Source: Rhizoctonia solani (lineage: Eukaryota > Basidiomycota > Agaricomycetes > Cantharellales > Ceratobasidiaceae). From it: DNA of 64,000 nucleotides. Below the pieces are notes generated by a model, which did not search any database, was not told where the DNA came from, and was given only the letters and a program-made list of their open reading frames with translations. The stretch lies in contig NC_057376.1 of NCBI RefSeq assembly GCF_016906535.1, positions 558,001-622,000 of the forward strand, written 5' to 3'. Made by a program: the position numbers and the translations under genes. Below are positions 11,489 through 21,709 of the stretch, in pieces (position 1 is the first letter of the stretch; each line of letters starts with the position of its first letter).

Positions 11489-12359
11489 TTTAGCATAGCT
11501 GTTAGATGAAGCTGGAAGAGAAATGTGCCTATTTATATCTACATGTATTGAATATTCTTAGAAGTTTGCACTGGAATTAGTTGGGCAAATTAGTCAAGTG
11601 CACGTAGTATTGTAAGGTTGAAAAATCGTACGGTAACTGTAACGTTAGTAATCGAATGTAATAAACAACCTTGCGTGAATCAATACGAGTGAGACGATAG
11701 TAAACTAGAGCTTAGAGTCGAACGAGTTGGCTATCGAAGTCAATCGAATTAAAAAGTATCAAAGTACAAAGTCGTGAGTCTACAAGCTGACTTTCGATGG
11801 GTCTTTTATATGTTTTTTACACAGGTATCCTAGTGTCGCATGTATATGCGTGTGGCTTCATTCAGTCTTATTCCGATTCTTGGCCTAGCACTTGTGCTAA
11901 GGCTTTGCTTCATTATATCTTATTATTACTGTCCACAGCTATTGCGGACTTGTTCGTTGCTGCGGTATAATTGTATATATGTATTTGTCTCTTTATGGTG
12001 CGTAAGGCTCGGGGGCCTCGGGGCCGTATCCCGGGGTCACGTGATATTTACAAGTATGAGCACCTCCGGTAATGAATTGATTGAAACTCAGCCGGTTGGG
12101 TCGCCGTAAAGGATTTTTTGACACAAACCATCTTAGTATGATCTAGTAACAGTATATATATTCATTCAGGGCACTCGTATTATTTGGATGTACTTAGCCG
12201 ATATACTCGTTTTGGATGACTCGGCACGTGTGCTGCGAATTAGTCGTGGCACCTGAATATTCTAGGTGAGCGCATCGCTCCACCACAGTTATAACTAATG
12301 GACGCCTCCCTTCATCAGTCCCCAATGAATCGGTCGGTACTTGGGATTCAAAACTTTTC
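11489..12359. other. Intergenic, no gene recognised
   Basis: AT-rich 3' flank of the NADAR gene and upstream region of the first F-box gene. A TCACGTGA palindrome lies at 12037-12044, but it is not close to a confident start codon. A 30-codon open frame from 12298 could belong to the F-box gene's first exon; this could not be resolved. Confidence 0.45.
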
Positions 12360-13953
12360 CAACTTACTCACATATGCATCAAATCCATAAGGCAAGCACG
12401 AGAGTCAGAAAACCGCCAACAACCTGTCAACTCTCTTCCCCCTGAAGTACTTTCCAACATATTCCTACTTTGTGAATACGCCATTAGACCTTCTCGGTAT
12501 GTTCGCATGCGGGGAACTACCACCAGGGGCGACTTCAACTTGTTCTGCCAGACAACGCTGCCGGTCAGTGTCCTCAAATTCCGTTATTGTCCCTGGAGAA
12601 TAAAATGCACTAATTACAATTACAGGCAGTGTCTCATTACTGGCGAGAGGTTGCACTTGATACCACTGGGGTTAGTTGTATCATTTACTGTCCACCAGTA
12701 TCAATTAACTCTACTTCCAGTTGTGGACGCGGGTTACGCTCGCAGATCGACCGCCATTTCATCTTTCGGCTTTGTATCTATCTCGCTCAGGAGAAGCCCC
12801 CCTCGATGTCGAAATACGGATGACCGACAAACACTGGGGTTATTCAAACCCATGGATACCAGAAGTCCATCAAGCGCTCCCCTTCATTGTCGCACAGGGT
12901 GGTGTAACCTCAAGGTGGCGCAATTGTTGGATTCAAACCAATGACTTACCTGCGCATCTTGCTACGCTGAAGTTTCTTACGCTATCTCATTTACCGATAC
13001 TTGAATATCTTGAGTTGGACTACTGCGGGCCAGAATACACATCCAGGCGCTTTGAGTCTGGGGTTTACTCGAATTTTACCTCAGGAGGATCATTGTTTTG
13101 CGACTCACCTAACTCACGATTACGGGTGGCCGTGCTACGGAGCATCCCTAATATATGCTTGTTTAGGCACCTTGATTCATCCCGACTAACTGAGCTTACC
13201 TACCTCGAACTTGGTTTTTGTTCGCCCTTGCCCAAGCTTGAACAGCTCAACGAACTACTTGTAGCCTGCCCGCGGCTTACTTCACTATTTCTGGACTCTA
13301 TGCTAGAGTCTCATTTCGGAGATGATCCTCTCCCTCCCGAAGAGCCTATGGAATTACGGGGAGTTCATTTGCCCACGCTTCAATCATTAGCCTTAAAATA
13401 TACCATTCGTTCTTCTACACATTGGGAGCTAGGTCTCCTGAAAATGATTGATGCTCCTCATGTCAAGTCATTTCAACTTTATCTCGCGTCAAATAGTGCA
13501 TCAGAAGCAGATTCGATTATCAACTACATCGCCAATAAAGATACTGCGACGAATTCGGGACCAATGTTCCCTTTGCTCACCAGCTTCGGTTTTTTTGCAC
13601 AATGGGATATCACGTCTGACTTAAGAAAGATTCTGTCTACTCATCCAAACATCACCACACTCATACTCCCAGAGTTCCCCGAACTCACCGCGCTATTAGA
13701 AACCCCTTGGCTGGTACCTAGCCTTGCTTTGTTGAGCCTTGAAGTCAGAGAGTATGAAGTTCTAAAAAAGCTCTTGGTTTCGCGACGAAGTGCGTGCTTG
13801 CCGCTGAAAACCGTAGAGCTAAAGAGACATACAACTGTGTGGGTAATACCGCCGGAGGAACAAAGGGGGTTGGAGGAGTTGGTCGATTTAGTTTTTGTGG
13901 ACGAATTAGAAGATCGAATGTTTAGTATGCTGAAGATCGACGAGCGGTTGTAG
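12360..13953 (+). CDS. F-box protein 1 (5' end unresolved)
   Basis: Substrate-receptor type F-box protein, expected to join an SCF ubiquitin ligase through Skp1. The F-box lies in NSLPPEVLSNIFLLC (12429 onward) in an exon ending at 12563. Next come a 45-nt microexon (12626-12670, AVSHYWREVALDTTG) and a long last exon (12721-13953) beginning LWTRVTLADRPPFHLSALYLS. The long exon holds irregular leucine-rich-like repeats (ILEYLELDYCG, TELTYLELGFC, SIDxx-type segments and TTLILPEFPEL). The layout is the same as the three F-box genes downstream. No in-frame ATG was found before the F-box: the ATGs at 12298 and 12374 are in other frames. Either an upstream exon was missed or the 5' end carries an indel. 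Substrate unknown. Confidence 0.75.
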
Positions 13954-14524
13954 TGACGCTAATTAGGGGATATGCATCTACTCTTGTCATTGGTAGCAGA
14001 CTGGAAAACGAATACATGGCTTGTTATGATTGGGCTGTGGGTCACTCAATGTGTGATTATTATATGCATATAACCTTCCGTTCATTTGAAATTGCCGGAC
14101 AGAACAAATGGCAGAAGTTGATCCTCAGGTTTAACTACTTGGAATAGCATACAAAAAGGCAATTATTCGTTCCAATATGAAAAGGACATAGCAGGATGCC
14201 AAAATTCTATTATGTGTATGTCATCTTTCGGTACGACCTACCTTTCATGCGCTCATCCGGTTGTATACTTTCGCCTCAATCATACCAAGCGAATGCTTCA
14301 TACTCATAGCCCATTATAATGCATGTAGCAGTCAGGGTTGAATCTAAATTCAACAGGGCCAAACAATAAAATGCTGCCTCTGACTAATTCGCACGCTGTT
14401 AGCGATTGGCGGTATTAGCAGGACGCACAGCATAGCCGGAGCCTATATTTATAATCACCCAATCAGGAGGTCTAATAGTACATTTTGGCCTGACCACCAT
14501 CTCAAGCAATAGCGGGGGCCTCAA
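13954..14524. other. Intergenic between F-box genes 1 and 2
   Basis: No coding signal recognised. The region contains the 3' flank of F-box gene 1 and the promoter of F-box gene 2. Confidence 0.5.
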
Positions 14525-16132
14525 ATGTGGAAAATAGAGAACAATCAGTGGAACATCAACCGACTCCCATGTGAAGTTCTTTCTCATATTTTCATTCTGT
14601 GCGGAAAAGCCAACAACAGAAGAAGGGGTCATCCCGACCTCTTCTGTCTGACGGTATTGCCGGTAAGTCATGTCAAATTTGCGCTCATGTTCTCGCGCCG
14701 CACTCACCTCTCTCATAGGCCATATGTCAGCATTGGAGAAAGGTGGCACTTGACACAAAAAATGTTCGTCAAACCTGTGGTCTATCTCGCTTCTTGGCTC
14801 AGTCTGACTGATTTTTCTTTCTTCATATTTACACAGCTCTGGTCTGTCGTTACATTATCGGACAATCCTCCGTTCAATTTCTCCAGGTTATGCCTGGATC
14901 GATCTGGGACTACCACATCACTCGACATCGAAATTGATATGTCCAATAGGTTCTGGAACCATCAAGAACCTGAGCCAGAGGTCTATACGAATGCAACGAT
15001 TGACGCGTTGAACTTTATCGTAGTGCATGGCGGCACTCCTTCAAGGTGGAGGACTTTCTGGTTCCATATGCCATGGAAAGTACGCGGCATGGAGCCACAA
15101 ATAGCTGTGTTGAACTTCATCAGCGAGTCTCCTATGCCGAAACTGGAACGGTTTGAGGTCAAATATGATGGCGCGCATCATAGAAAAATCGAGGAACGCT
15201 GGGGAAAGCTCCTGTCTAACAAACCCTTGTTTCAACACCCTCCCCCGGCTCGTCTGAAGGTGGCAGTATTGGAATGGGTTCCCAATCCGTATTTGTTCGC
15301 AGGTTCACTGGCGGGACGTCCTCAGATAGTCGGTTTGACTCGTCTCGAGGTAAAATTCCCACCGAAGCTTCCAAAGCTTGAGGACTTCGGCGCCCTACTG
15401 GTTAATAGCCCGATGCTTGAAGTCCTATCTATCGATACGCGGATCAATCAGTGCAGCCATCGTTCGCCAAATCAAGGCGGACAAAATCTCCCGACCAGTT
15501 TACCGAGAATTAGTCTACCAAGAGTACGAGTATTAGGACTATCATTCAACACGAGCCACGTCTTCCCATGGTGGGGACATAGCCTACTCTTCATGCTTAA
15601 TGCTCCCAACGTCCAATCCCTTCGTTTGCTGCTGGAAAGTCCCGGGTGTCGGGGCCGAGTCCCGGTCAACCAAACATTCATCGACTACATTATAAAAGGA
15701 GACGACCAAACTAAACCAAAGCCTCTATTTCCCCTTTTGACCAATCTCGAACTATTTGTCGAACCTATTGTCGAAAGATCCGGCCGCAGGTACCCCAACC
15801 AGGAAATACTAAAAGCTTACCCTAGTATCACGACCCTCATCTTACCACGTCCAACAGAGCTCCACATGTTAAGCATTCAACCCTGGTTGGTTCCCTGTTT
15901 GAACCGATTGATTGTCTATGCTAGACTAGCTTCTGAGCTGAGAGAGTCCATCTCTGAACGCTGCGTGGCAGATTTAGGGTTAAAAACTGTGGAAGTATTG
16001 GTGCTAGATGAGTCAAACAATGAGGAGATAGAGTCGAAATACATCGGAGAGTTATATGGGCTCGGCCTCGAAATTTCTTTCAGTCACTCGAAACATCGTG
16101 TTCGAGAGGTTCTCGGACTTGATGATATCTGA
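14525..16132 (+). CDS. F-box protein 2
   Basis: Intact member of the local F-box family: exons 14525-14662, 14719-14763 and 14837-16132, about 492 residues. The F-box is INRLPCEVLSHIFILC, followed by RRGHPDLFCLTVLP. The 45-nt microexon encodes AICQHWRKVALDTKN. The last exon starts LWSVVTLSDNPPFNFSRLCL and contains repeated LRR-like units (LKVAVLEWVPNPYLF, LTRLEVKF, LEVLSIDTR, VQSLRLLLES, TTLILPRPTEL). The microexon ends before a GTTCGT donor, the same unusual hexamer used in F-box genes 3 and 4. It should act as a Skp1-binding adaptor; the target is unknown. Proximity and shared exon layout show descent from a common ancestor with F-box genes 1, 3 and 4. Confidence 0.86.
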   Translation: MWKIENNQWNINRLPCEVLSHIFILCGKANNRRRGHPDLFCLTVLPVSHVKFALMFSRRTHLSHRPYVSIGERWHLTQKMFVKPVVYLASWLSLTDFSFFIFTQLWSVVTLSDNPPFNFSRLCLDRSGTTTSLDIEIDMSNRFWNHQEPEPEVYTNATIDALNFIVVHGGTPSRWRTFWFHMPWKVRGMEPQIAVLNFISESPMPKLERFEVKYDGAHHRKIEERWGKLLSNKPLFQHPPPARLKVAVLEWVPNPYLFAGSLAGRPQIVGLTRLEVKFPPKLPKLEDFGALLVNSPMLEVLSIDTRINQCSHRSPNQGGQNLPTSLPRISLPRVRVLGLSFNTSHVFPWWGHSLLFMLNAPNVQSLRLLLESPGCRGRVPVNQTFIDYIIKGDDQTKPKPLFPLLTNLELFVEPIVERSGRRYPNQEILKAYPSITTLILPRPTELHMLSIQPWLVPCLNRLIVYARLASELRESISERCVADLGLKTVEVLVLDESNNEEIESKYIGELYGLGLEISFSHSKHRVREVLGLDDI

Positions 16133-16918
16133 TCATGTTTAAAAGCGCACAGAGTCAGAGTAGATTCGATACCGGAAGGATTGTGAGAGTCGATAAAAGT
16201 GCGTTGGTGAACCCGATGCAGCTCAAAGTGTTTATTACAGATGGGTTTTGACAATGTTATGCTTAACTGGTGAAACCATGACTCAAATTTAGTGCCTGTT
16301 TGCTAGTGAATTAATTTTGATTGCGGTTGTGCGTTCCAGGGCGATGACTAGCGTCCGAAACTGAAGAGACTTAACAAACTTAAGACCAAGCGTCGTGAAA
16401 CATTCGAATAGGATTGGCCAACTGTAATACCTCATAGGAAATTAAGATTTACATATATGCTACGTTTGGTGACCACGAGCTGGACTCGCGGTGGGGCGCC
16501 CCCGGTCCACCCTCGCTGCTTCGCAGCCGCGGGGGTTCCCCAAACTTTACCGGCCTAGGTCTCGTGGTCGGCGCAGACAAGCAGGCAGAGGATAGATTCC
16601 TAGCGTGAACTTCAGGATTGAGGTATTTGTAGCTTTATTAGCCTCGAAGATTGGCATTGAGTAGAGGCTGAGGCGCATATAGTTATCTCCATACCCGCCA
16701 GATTTGAGCCACAGCCCGACGGGTCGAAATAGAGAAAATGACATGCGACGTTGCTGCAAAAATTCGCACATAACATCTGCAAAACTAATACCCCACCTAC
16801 TACACAATAGTGGGCTACAATATCAAGAAAGAAAAGAATATATAGCGATCCAAGCATAAATGAAAAGTGAATACAAGAAAGCAATTATGTTAAGAACCCA
16901 ATACTACTACTCTAAAAA
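16133..16918. other. Intergenic between convergent F-box 2 and SAMDC genes
   Basis: No gene recognised. It holds the 3' flanks of two convergent genes and a GC-rich inverted-repeat element described separately. Confidence 0.5.
16471..16569. repeat. GC-rich inverted-repeat element (about 99 bp)
   Basis: Bounded by a perfect 9-bp inverted repeat, GACCACGAG at 16471-16479 and CTCGTGGTC at 16561-16569. Inside are GGGGCGCCCC (16493-16502), a short hairpin GCTGC-TTC-GCAGC near 16515, and opposed CCCCC and GGGGG runs that can pair around it. The segment is far more GC-rich than its AT-rich flanks. It could be a small foldback or MITE-like element, or a structured 3' UTR. Confidence 0.5.
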
Positions 16919-18277
16919 TCAGTTCTCTCCTTCTACTCGCCGCTTCTTCTCAAAACTGGCAAACGCGAGATCATATCCTCCAAACTCATAGTTGATCTTG
17001 TCGGTACGTTTATACCCCCCTCCAACCAACGCGCGCGAGAACACTCGTTGAGCCGTTTCGATAGGCGGCACATGTCCGTCTTCCCCTTCCTCGGACGAGA
17101 CAAATAACGTCACGGATAGATGTCCGGGTTGGAAGATCGATGTGACCCGTTTGATGAGTTCCAGCAAGGTAGGCATATCATTCGGGGAAGATGGGGGCCG
17201 AGTCGAGTCCAGCTTCGAGCGGAACGTTGCACTCGAACGAGGCATAACTCCACCCTTCCTCTGGTGTGACGTGAATCGTGTAGTATCCCTCCCCAAAGGA
17301 TGCTCGATAAGCGCATTGGCGCTGTACCCGCAAGGTTCGAACGCAAAGCTATCGAGTGTAGTGCACGACTTGGGAAGAATTGAAGCGATGCCTATCTCCT
17401 CGGCCGTGGCAGCCCCTCGTTCGTGCGGGGTTACCTTGCTGTTCTCGTCAAACTCGTGATAGAAGAACGGGCGGCGGGCCGGAGCGCCAAGTTTGGACAT
17501 CAGGATTTCGACAGTGTAGTCGGGAGGCGGGGTCGTCTTGTTTGTTGCAGCGACCGGTTCCCGTTCTTGCTCACCATCCTCGCTCCCGGAATCTTCTGGC
17601 TCGATGACGTACAATAGCCAGTGATCGCCGTTGACTTTACCAACTGTGTACCCAGCGCCGGCCCCGAGTCCAAGGCCGGGTCGTTCCTTGAATAAAGTAT
17701 CGAGGTACCCGACCTCGGTTGTCCATTCCTTGTGAGGACCAAGTTGTCGTTCAGGGAACATGAAACTCTTGCGCGAGTAGAAGCATCTATAGACAGAATG
17801 CATATTGCAGTGCTCGGCCGCGATATCCAAGATGCGCGGGAGACCGTAAAGGTTTAGAGTCGTGCCACAGGTCTTGAGGATCAATTTGTGGGGAGACACA
17901 AAGAATGACGATTCACTGCACAGACACAGAATCAAAAGAACGAAAAAAAGGGAAAAGAAAAGGAAGGCCATGTCAAAAAATAAATATCAAAATCAACGAT
18001 CAGAAATGACGTACCTGAGAAGATAGGCATCCATTTCCTTCCCCTCGATAACACTTAATACTTTACACTTGACAATATCCAACATCTCTTCCCATACCGC
18101 ACGCGGGACCGAGCGCAGTCCATTACCTGTTTTTGTGACAACTTCCGAATCAGCCGACTCGGCAAACCAGATTTCTAAAAGTTTTTCTGGGCCTTCAAAC
18201 GGAGAGATATTTGTGGCTAAATCATCCGCGACATGAGTCTCGGATACGAGAGAGACATGGGGAAGCTGGTCGGACAT
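16919..18277 (-). CDS. SPE2: S-adenosylmethionine decarboxylase proenzyme
   Basis: Produces decarboxylated AdoMet for spermidine and spermine synthesis. Two exons (18277-18015 and 17915-16919) give about 419 residues. The pyruvoyl-forming cleavage site is LLSESSFFVSPHKLILKTCGTT: the intron splits the codon for the Ser before Glu, and self-cleavage is expected between Glu89 and the next Ser. The catalytic Cys is in KTCGTT. Further family blocks are YRCFYSRKSFMFPERQ, PHKEWTTEVGYLD, the substrate-site region ATAEEIG and the YTVHV-like EDGG region around 17230-17280. Insertions rich in acidic residues (near 17560) lengthen it relative to the human enzyme (about 334 residues), as is usual in fungi. 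A TATATATA box lies about 66 bp upstream of the start. Confidence 0.93.
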
Positions 18278-19143
18278 GATGATCGTATAGCGATTTTGGC
18301 TCTAGGGTTGATGGAATTGCACGAGACAGAGCGAAAAAGTGGTATATATATGCGGGTGCACCTATTGGTAGCTCTCCTTGACGGCAAAGCAGTAAATGGG
18401 TATTCCTCCGCAGTGCGCGGGATGCATAAGACGGGGTGGGGTTGTGGTAGATCCCAGAGGTCTTGCAGCGCTCACAATTTCAGCTCGGCAATCCCGGATG
18501 CAAATTTTTGATTTCGGCGATAACCTGAGTGGTATTGGTTTAGTTTTTCCAGTCAGACGACCGTGTTTGGATGATATCACCACTGGGGTATCCTGTTCCT
18601 TGGTTGACGACAAGAAGGCTTTGAGAAGTGTCTGGGGATCTGAATCACAAATAGGGCGGCGTAACGGCACATTCGGCATTGTATTCCTGTATGTTCAAAA
18701 TGACGTCGCTACAAGACTTATAAAGTCAAGGCCGGGTGCTTACCAGCCCGCATTTGCCTTCTAATTTCTTAGACTGATAATTGACCATGTCAGTTGCGTA
18801 GCTACAAGGCTATGTAGTTCGAGTCAAGATGCTGGTGCAGTGTTCTTCTCCACACATCTCCTCATGAAACACGGCTACACCAACCAACCTTTTATCACGC
18901 ATGACCAATATACGCACCGAGTTTCATGATGGGAATATACCTATATTGAGCATTTTTGAAACAAAACACAACTACTGTTTATAGTAATGTGTACAACGGA
19001 TCTATTGACCATCCGTCTTGATACGCAAATCCGACAAATCAGCCTGCTGTCCTACTCCTAGACAGTGAGGAGATGCGTTCTCAAACACACTATCACCCCA
19101 GCGCACATTAGTTGAATTAAATGAATATGTGAGAGCCAATCAC
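18278..19143. other. Intergenic: SAMDC promoter and 3' flank of the complex I subunit gene
   Basis: Beyond the SAMDC TATA element no gene is supported. A 122-codon + strand open frame at 18396-18764 has no recognisable motif. Confidence 0.5.
18343..18351 (-). promoter_or_regulatory. SPE2: TATA-box candidate for the SAMDC gene
   Basis: GTATATATATGC lies about 66 bp upstream of the start codon at 18277 (minus strand), fitting a short leader. Confidence 0.5.
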
Positions 19144-19596
19144 TCACGTCGGATTGCGTAACCTGATGACTGGGGGTTTAGTTGCTCCGTCTGTGAGGAT
19201 ACGTGCGTCTGCATCGGCTTTGGCGAGTGCAAGATGGGTGTCAGTGGCCCGCTTTCCCTCTTCACGTGAGATGGTCAAGTACTGCGTCAGGGCATTGACC
19301 TTTTCTTCAGCAGAGGCTGCAGATGGGGCGAAATTGTAAAAGGCAAATGCACCACCGACCACTAGGACTGTGCGGCGCCAGAATGCAAAGTTGAAGCCTA
19401 GTAAAATATTAATTTAACGATTAAACATCATGTTGAAATGAATAGACTTACCTTCCGGGGGGTAAGTCTCCGTGTCTGCGTGAGAGTCATGATGAGACTG
19501 GGACGAGCCTAGTCGAGTCTGCTGAGCAAAAGAGCGTCCGGATCTACAGACGGTGCCGACTCGGGGCAACGCACGCGAACAAGCGCGCAGATTCAT
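19144..19596 (-). CDS. Candidate NADH:ubiquinone oxidoreductase 17.8 kDa-type subunit
   Basis: Two exons (19596-19452 and 19397-19144) encode about 132 residues. The N-terminus MNLRACSRALPRVGTVCRSG is an Arg-rich mitochondrial presequence. After ETYPPEG|FNFAFWRRTVL comes one hydrophobic membrane span (VVGGAFAFYNFAP) and a soluble tail with LTQYLTIS, ATDTHLALAKADADARIL and KPPVIRLRNP. From memory this order (YPxEGF...W, one TM, then a TH..L..A tail ending near R-P) resembles the fungal-specific 17.8 kDa subunit of complex I. The assignment is family-level and from recall, so moderate confidence. The gene is divergent from the FAM210-like gene with 219 bp between starts. Confidence 0.58.
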
Positions 19597-19815
19597 CGTA
19601 AGGTGTGTGAAGGTCCTGATTCACCGGGGTGAGCATCCCACCATAAGCGCCAATATTAGCTAATCGATCCCTTGGAGAATATTGCCGCCTTGCCGACGAC
19701 AACGCGTTCATCTCCCGACCACACACCGTCGTCGCAAGCCGCACGGCACGCTGGTATACTTATACAAACGAAGATCTCATACCTCTACTATCCATCCTCA
19801 TTGATAAATTGATTC

Positions 19816-20483
19816 ATGTCTGTGACTCGTCTCACACGTATCCCATTCCTCAGATCATTCGCAACTCGGATCCCTGTACTTCCTCTCTCCGGACGACAGC
19901 TCACAAAGCCCCCAACATCGTATACCTCAGTATCCCACGCCCGCCCCTCTCGGCCTGTAATAAGGCTCACAGGCCGATCCTTCTCAAGCACATCCCCACA
20001 GCGAAGTTCCGATGACTCGCAGTCCCTCTCAGCACGATTGAAACATCTTATTAAAGCCTATGGATGGCAGGCACTGGGGTCTACTTGTTGATTGGCGTCG
20101 TAGACTTTGCGGTCGCTTTCGGACTAATCAACTTCATCGGCGCTGCACACGTAGCACGCATAACGGGATCGGCCAAAGCTTATGTCGCCGACCACCTTCC
20201 AAATGTGTCGCTTCCCTGGTCTAAGGTTGAAAGCCCAGACGACGTCGGGAGAGATCGATTAGGTGGAGGCGATGGAAGCCTCTATGCCATGATAGTGTTG
20301 GCATGGACTGTCCACAAGACCCTCTTCTTGCCGGTTCGAGTCGGATTGACGGCAGCATTTACGCCCAGGCTGGCTAAATGGCTGAAGCAGAGGGGGTGGA
20401 CAGGCACTGATGGTGCTAGGCGTGCTGCGAGCCACTATAAGCAGAAGATTAAGGATTATAGGGACAGAGAGCGAGGAGACTAA
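19816..20483 (+). CDS. DUF1279 / FAM210-type mitochondrial membrane protein, with an apparent 1-nt deletion
   Basis: N-terminal presequence (MSVTRLTRIPFLRSFATRIP, then RSFSSTSPQ) and a DUF1279 domain: ARLKHLIKAYGWQALG then VYLLIGVVDFAVAFGLINFIG. The tail has VHKTLFLPVRVGLTAAFTPRLAKWL and a basic C-terminal helix. Human FAM210A/B and yeast Nat2 share this domain and sit in the inner mitochondrial membrane. The conserved KYGW-xALGVYL motif is split between two frames at the G run 20076-20079. One additional G would restore a single frame, and no plausible GT-AG intron bridges it. This looks like a homopolymer consensus error or a recent null allele, since all else is intact. Confidence 0.83.
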
Positions 20484-20714
20484 GCTGTGCACGCGACTGT
20501 GATTTATATTTGGGTTAGTCCGTCCATTACAAGCGTCCCTTACCAGTAAACCTGAAAACTGACTTGGCTCCAGGCTCGAGTAATTTGTTACTTATGCTAT
20601 CTCCACCCCTCCCATCATAACTATGCATGCACCAGAGCTTGAAAATAACTTCATTGTCAAACCGACCCATATTATACAGTAATTCGGACGTAATTCTCTG
20701 CTTGCATCCACCCA

Positions 20715-21343
20715 TCAATGGCTTGAGGGTACCTCGTCCTCTGAGCCCACTGTTAGCCTCGTACAAGCCCCTCCAGCCATGTCAATACTTACTATTCAAT
20801 ATCCCATTTTTAACCAGCTCCTCGGGCTTGGGGCGATTCTCCAGTGCCTTGTCCAGTTTGTCCTCCAATTGAGAGCGTTGCAGTCTGTCTTGAGCGGCTT
20901 GCAGTGCAGGTGCAACTTTGGAGTCTAAAGTACATAATAAGTATCTAATATGTCCGTTACACAAACAAAACTCGCCTTTGAGAATATTCCGATTCACAAG
21001 CTCTTGTTTCTCGGGGCGCTCCTTCAAGCCCTTTTCAAGCTGCGCTCCGACTCAGTCTCAGCATCCCATCCAAGTCGGGAAAGAAACGTTACTGCCTACG
21101 TTGAATTTCGTTTGTTCGCTACGTGGAGACAAAGGTGTCTCGTCAGGCTTAATAACCTCTTCCTCTTCGGTGTTGCTTTGGCCGACACCAGGAATCGCGT
21201 TCTTCACTGGATGGAGACGTGAGTTAAATAGGGGTAAAACGCGTGCTAGGTGGAGTAGGGTAGTCACCTGCTTCAATCACGATGCTGCACGAATGAATCG
21301 TAAACTACTGTTCACATGCTCCAAAATACACCAACTCACCCAT
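20715..21343 (-). CDS. Small RPEL-repeat protein
   Basis: About 115 residues over four or more exons. Two RPEL motifs are visible: LEKGLKERPEKQELVNRNIL (around 20980-21043) and LDKALENRPKPEELVKNGIL (around 20795-20855), each with the RPxxxEL core followed by xxxxIL. RPEL motifs bind G-actin in MRTF and Phactr proteins. An acidic segment (TEEEEVIKPDETPLSPRSEQ) precedes the first repeat. The tail probably splices to KDEVPSSH and a stop at 20715. Exon 1 is likely just ATG-G at 21343-21340. The intron after the first repeat needs a GC donor (GCGAGT, exon end 20976) to stay in frame. Actin binding is inferred from motif only. Confidence 0.72.
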
Positions 21344-21709
21344 ATTGCTGTGGTCTTGGTTCGCTGGGTATGGTCCAGGTGTAGGCGGGTCAGGTCGGTG
21401 GTAGTTGGAATTTCCAACATCTCGATCGCATGACGTCTATTTATGGGGTCGTCGGGAGTATTTCCAACGACTCTGAGACCCCACTCGGGTCCGCAGCTCC
21501 ACGGTTTAGGAAATTGTATGTTCTCGCGTAGGGTAGAATATATGCGCGATCCAATAACAATATGAACAAATGACCTTCTAGTCCTTTCATTAATAATACT
21601 ATTCGATGTATTCATTCAAAACTATCGGAGAGTCCAGATGTGTATCACCTGTAGCGTTACAACTAAACTTGAACACAATACAATTCCCATGGAATATATC
21701 TTATAACAA
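21344..21709. other. Intergenic between RPEL gene and F-box 3
   Basis: Upstream region of the RPEL gene (-) and 3' flank of F-box gene 3 (-). No coding signal recognised. Confidence 0.45.

Noticed and set aside
18362..18425. Short minus-strand frame (MHPAHCGGIPIYCF...) upstream of SAMDC, as a regulatory uORF
   Set aside because: SAMDC mRNAs of plants and mammals have uORFs, but this one lies upstream of the likely TATA box (18343-18351), so it would not be in the mRNA.
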